A DNA stretch of 45,525 bases from JBGSUZ01 sp043770095 (GTDB lineage: Bacteria; Bacillota; Clostridia; Peptostreptococcales; Acidaminobacteraceae), in the NCBI GenBank assembly GCA_043770095.1, contig JAYVIR010000047.1:1-45525 (forward strand), given 5' to 3'. The stretch's first letter is position 1. Every line of letters starts with the position of its first letter. The position numbers were made by a program, and so were the translations under genes. Below the pieces are notes generated by a model. The model saw only the letters and a program-made list of their open reading frames with translations, was not told where the DNA came from and did not search any database. This document shows positions 43,246 to 45,525 of this stretch, one piece after another.

Positions 43246-45525
43246 ATGAGCAGACAGAGAAGTTTGAAATGGCAACTGTTGGTTGGAAATACAATAATTT
43301 TTTCAGTTATGCTTACCTTTTTTGGCGCGTTGCTTTTTCTATTTATTTATAATCAGTCGCTCGTCGATATTCAAGAACATAACAATCAGATTGTTACAAT
43401 GGTAGAGGACAGAATGGATTCTTTCATTGACAACCCTATTCGAATGATCAAGGAAATAGCACCCTATTTAAGTCAAAAGAATGGTGCACTAAGCAATGAA
43501 GCTAAGAGTATTTACTTGGAAGATGTTGTAAAAATGTATCCTTATTTTGAACAGATTAAGATTATTAATGAAAAAGGCGATGTTGAAATGGTAGCCCCAT
43601 ATCAAAATGAGGCAATCAATACGAGTGTAGCTTACGAAAGCTTCTTCATTAATAAACCGAAGGTTAATCAAACCGCTTTGTCAGGTGTTTATATTTCCAG
43701 AAAAACAAATCAACCAACAATAACAATTACCGCAAATTTAGGAACGCATTTAATTGTTGGTGATTTAAGCTTGGACAAAATGAGTGTATTGATTGATAAT
43801 ACTTCTTATAGTGCCTTAGATGCCATAACGATAGTAGATATAAATGGAAATTATCTTGTGGATAAAGATGTAAAGAAAATTTCTGAGCGTCAGAGGTATG
43901 TCGATTTTGACATAATCAAACAATCCATTCAAGATGGCGAAAAATTTACAGATATTCCGAGTCGGCCGAAGAGTTTAGTAAAGGGTGTAAAAATTGGAGC
44001 GGGAGAGGGGTGGTATTTGCTTCTCTCTTTTAGTAAAGCTGTTATCTATAAATCATTATATGATATGACCAAAGTGATTATTAGTTTGGTAATCATTGTT
44101 TTGTTAACAAGTTGGATTTTTATATACCTTAACTTTAGAAAAGCCATTATGGATTTAAAAGCATTATCTGAGAGCACACTTCGTATCTCAGAGGGTGAGT
44201 ATGGAATGTTAAAAGAAGAAAGCATTTTCGTCGAATTTCAAGAATTGGGAGATCATTTTGCAATGATGTCTGAACGGATAGAAGAAAGAGAGTCTGAAAT
44301 ACGTATCCTTAATGAAGGTCTTGAAAAATTAGTGATTGAAAGAACGGTTCAATTACAAGAAACAAACGAGTCTTTAGAAGAGCTCAACGCGCAACTGGAA
44401 GAAGAGATTGCAGAGCGACTAAGCACTGAAGAAAAGATCGTTTATATGAATCAAGTGCTTGAAGATCGGGTGGATGAACGCACATTGGAGTTAAAAAAAT
44501 CAAATTACTTCTTAGAGGAAGTAAATGCTCAGTTAGAAGAGGAAATTGAAGAACACCAAAAGACGCTAGATTTAATAAAAAATAAGGATGAGGCGCTTGA
44601 AAAAGCATTGTTGGTTGCAGATGATGCCAATTTGTCGAAGAGCCAGTTTCTTGCAAATATGAGTCATGAAATTAGAACCCCAATGAATGGCATATTAGGC
44701 ATGCTTAATATTATGTCAATGACATCCTTAAATGAAGAGCAACAAAATTATTTAAGAACCATTAGGTCCTCTTCTGATTCGCTGCTCACAATTCTTAACG
44801 ATATTTTGGATTACTCCAAGATTGAAGCTGGAAAGATTATGATCAAAGAGGAAATTTTTGAATTGAATGAAACCATTCATGATTTGTACAATCTTTTTTT
44901 AGTCAGTGCAAAACATAAAGGACTTGATTTACAGATTTCTATGCCAAATGATTTTCCAAATATCCTAATAGGTGATGAAAATCGATTAAGGCAAGTTCTT
45001 TCAAATTTGGTTGGAAATGCATTGAAATTTACCGCGGAAGGATTTGTTAAGTTGAAAATTCAAAAACTGCATGAGACTCAAAATATGATTTCTTTGCGGT
45101 TTTCTGTATTTGATTCTGGAATTGGAATAAGTGAGTCAGAGCAAGCACTATTATTCTCAAGATTTACTCAGTTCGGACACAAGGGTGGTAAAAAAACCAA
45201 TGGAACTGGATTAGGATTAGCCATTTCAAAGATGCTGGTCACATTAATGGGGGGGCAAATCGGTGTCAACAGTAAACTTGGAGAAGGCAGTGATTTTTAT
45301 GTTGATATGACCTTTGAAATTGCTGAGGAGGGGCTAGGTTTGTTTAAGCGACATCAAAAATATGTCAAGCCTGTCAGTAATGATTTAAGCGGCTATGAAA
45401 TTTTAGTCGTTGAAGATGATACGACCAGTCTCTATATGATGAATATCATTTTAAGCAAATTAAATGCCATTGTTACTTTAGCTGAAGATGGCTCTATTGC
45501 GCTCGACGAAGTGAGCAAAAAGCAG
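43246..45525 (+). CDS. Transmembrane hybrid histidine kinase with CACHE-like sensor (3' partial)
   Basis: ATG 43246 follows AAAGAGG by 9 bases; 760 codons are open to the window end. Membrane helix 1 (about 15-37) and helix 2 (about 278-300) enclose a 240-residue extracytoplasmic dCACHE-like sensor. A HAMP-like segment (302-355) is followed by a coiled coil made of two similar 46-residue units (359-404, 405-450). HisKA has H474 in NMSHEIRTPMNG; HATPase has ILSNLVGNALKFT-like VLSNLVGNALKFT, DSGIGI and GTGLGLAIS. A receiver begins near residue 714 (ILVVEDDTTSLYMMN), and the window ends before its phospho-acceptor. The binding-protein gene just upstream probably encodes its ligand-binding partner. 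Confidence 0.92.
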   Translation, partial: MSRQRSLKWQLLVGNTIIFSVMLTFFGALLFLFIYNQSLVDIQEHNNQIVTMVEDRMDSFIDNPIRMIKEIAPYLSQKNGALSNEAKSIYLEDVVKMYPYFEQIKIINEKGDVEMVAPYQNEAINTSVAYESFFINKPKVNQTALSGVYISRKTNQPTITITANLGTHLIVGDLSLDKMSVLIDNTSYSALDAITIVDINGNYLVDKDVKKISERQRYVDFDIIKQSIQDGEKFTDIPSRPKSLVKGVKIGAGEGWYLLLSFSKAVIYKSLYDMTKVIISLVIIVLLTSWIFIYLNFRKAIMDLKALSESTLRISEGEYGMLKEESIFVEFQELGDHFAMMSERIEERESEIRILNEGLEKLVIERTVQLQETNESLEELNAQLEEEIAERLSTEEKIVYMNQVLEDRVDERTLELKKSNYFLEEVNAQLEEEIEEHQKTLDLIKNKDEALEKALLVADDANLSKSQFLANMSHEIRTPMNGILGMLNIMSMTSLNEEQQNYLRTIRSSSDSLLTILNDILDYSKIEAGKIMIKEEIFELNETIHDLYNLFLVSAKHKGLDLQISMPNDFPNILIGDENRLRQVLSNLVGNALKFTAEGFVKLKIQKLHETQNMISLRFSVFDSGIGISESEQALLFSRFTQFGHKGGKKTNGTGLGLAISKMLVTLMGGQIGVNSKLGEGSDFYVDMTFEIAEEGLGLFKRHQKYVKPVSNDLSGYEILVVEDDTTSLYMMNIILSKLNAIVTLAEDGSIALDEVSKKQ
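44320..44595 (+). repeat. Tandem 46-residue coiled-coil duplication in the second hybrid kinase
   Basis: Units 44320-44457 and 44458-44595 share the pattern LE..V.ERT.xL...N..LEE.NAQLEEEI.E. The identical NAQLEEEI in both and the matching length point to a tandem duplication that lengthens the signalling helix by a fixed step. Confidence 0.75.

Noticed and set aside
1..45525. CRISPR arrays, insertion sequences, integrases, tRNA or rRNA genes
   Set aside because: No regular direct-repeat arrays, transposase or integrase motifs or recognisable tRNA/rRNA sequence were seen; the pseudogene tracts have no flanking insertion-sequence ends that I could recognise.

Overview
The window is AT-rich DNA from a Gram-positive anaerobe-like bacterium, most likely a member of the Bacillota close to the Clostridia. 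The signs are strong AGGAGG-type ribosome binding sites, lipoprotein signals, YwbE, RocB-like and YczE-like proteins, HxlR/TetR regulators, a CheD-containing chemotaxis operon and no outer-membrane export genes. This is inference from gene content; there is no rRNA or tRNA in the window.

Layout. (1) 3-9864, plus strand: an exopolysaccharide operon. It encodes a processive family-2 glycosyltransferase with a HEAT-like N-terminal half (5' end cut off by the window), a membrane-anchored TIM-barrel glycosidase-like protein, a secreted NodB-type deacetylase carrying four discoidin-like modules, and a GH16 lipoprotein. It ends in a strong terminator. (2) 9915-11450, minus: TetR regulator, flavodoxin and flavinylated FMN-binding protein. 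(3) 11461-12950, minus: decayed remains of a two-component locus. (4) 13041-16233: YwbE, a remarkable J-domain/degenerate-GGDEF fusion (minus), and a RocB-like M20 peptidase. (5) 16284-17495: a divergent HxlR/SDR pair around one palindrome. (6) 17642-20954: a GlmU-like nucleotidyltransferase and GHMP sugar kinase facing away from a Gfo/Idh/MocA oxidoreductase. (7) 21055-25134, minus: an MFS transporter with a 300-residue extracytoplasmic insertion and a PAS-GAF histidine kinase. (8) 25301-28464: a YczE-like membrane protein and FAD-dependent dehydrogenase, converging on a YfcH-like epimerase. (9) 28500-30159: a graveyard of broken frames, including a TetR pseudogene. (10) 30165-45525, plus: cheA-cheW-mcp-cheR-cheB-cheD followed without interruption by a PAS-rich hybrid kinase, a single receiver, a REC-GGDEF-HD-GYP protein, a type-1 substrate-binding protein and a second hybrid kinase that runs off the window.

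How the parts fit. The right third looks like one large signalling operon that couples a chemosensory array to c-di-GMP turnover. The left end makes and trims a polysaccharide, a process often under c-di-GMP control in other bacteria, although no c-di-GMP-binding domain is visible in the synthase fragment. The J-domain protein keeps a textbook c-di-GMP inhibitory-site motif (RILD) while its GGDEF signature is destroyed (SENTF), so it is a candidate c-di-GMP receptor that recruits Hsp70. This is the most promising candidate for an undescribed system.

Several start codons were moved from the longest reading frame to the one with a properly spaced ribosome binding site; this is stated for each gene. 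No CRISPR array, transposase, integrase, tRNA or rRNA was seen.
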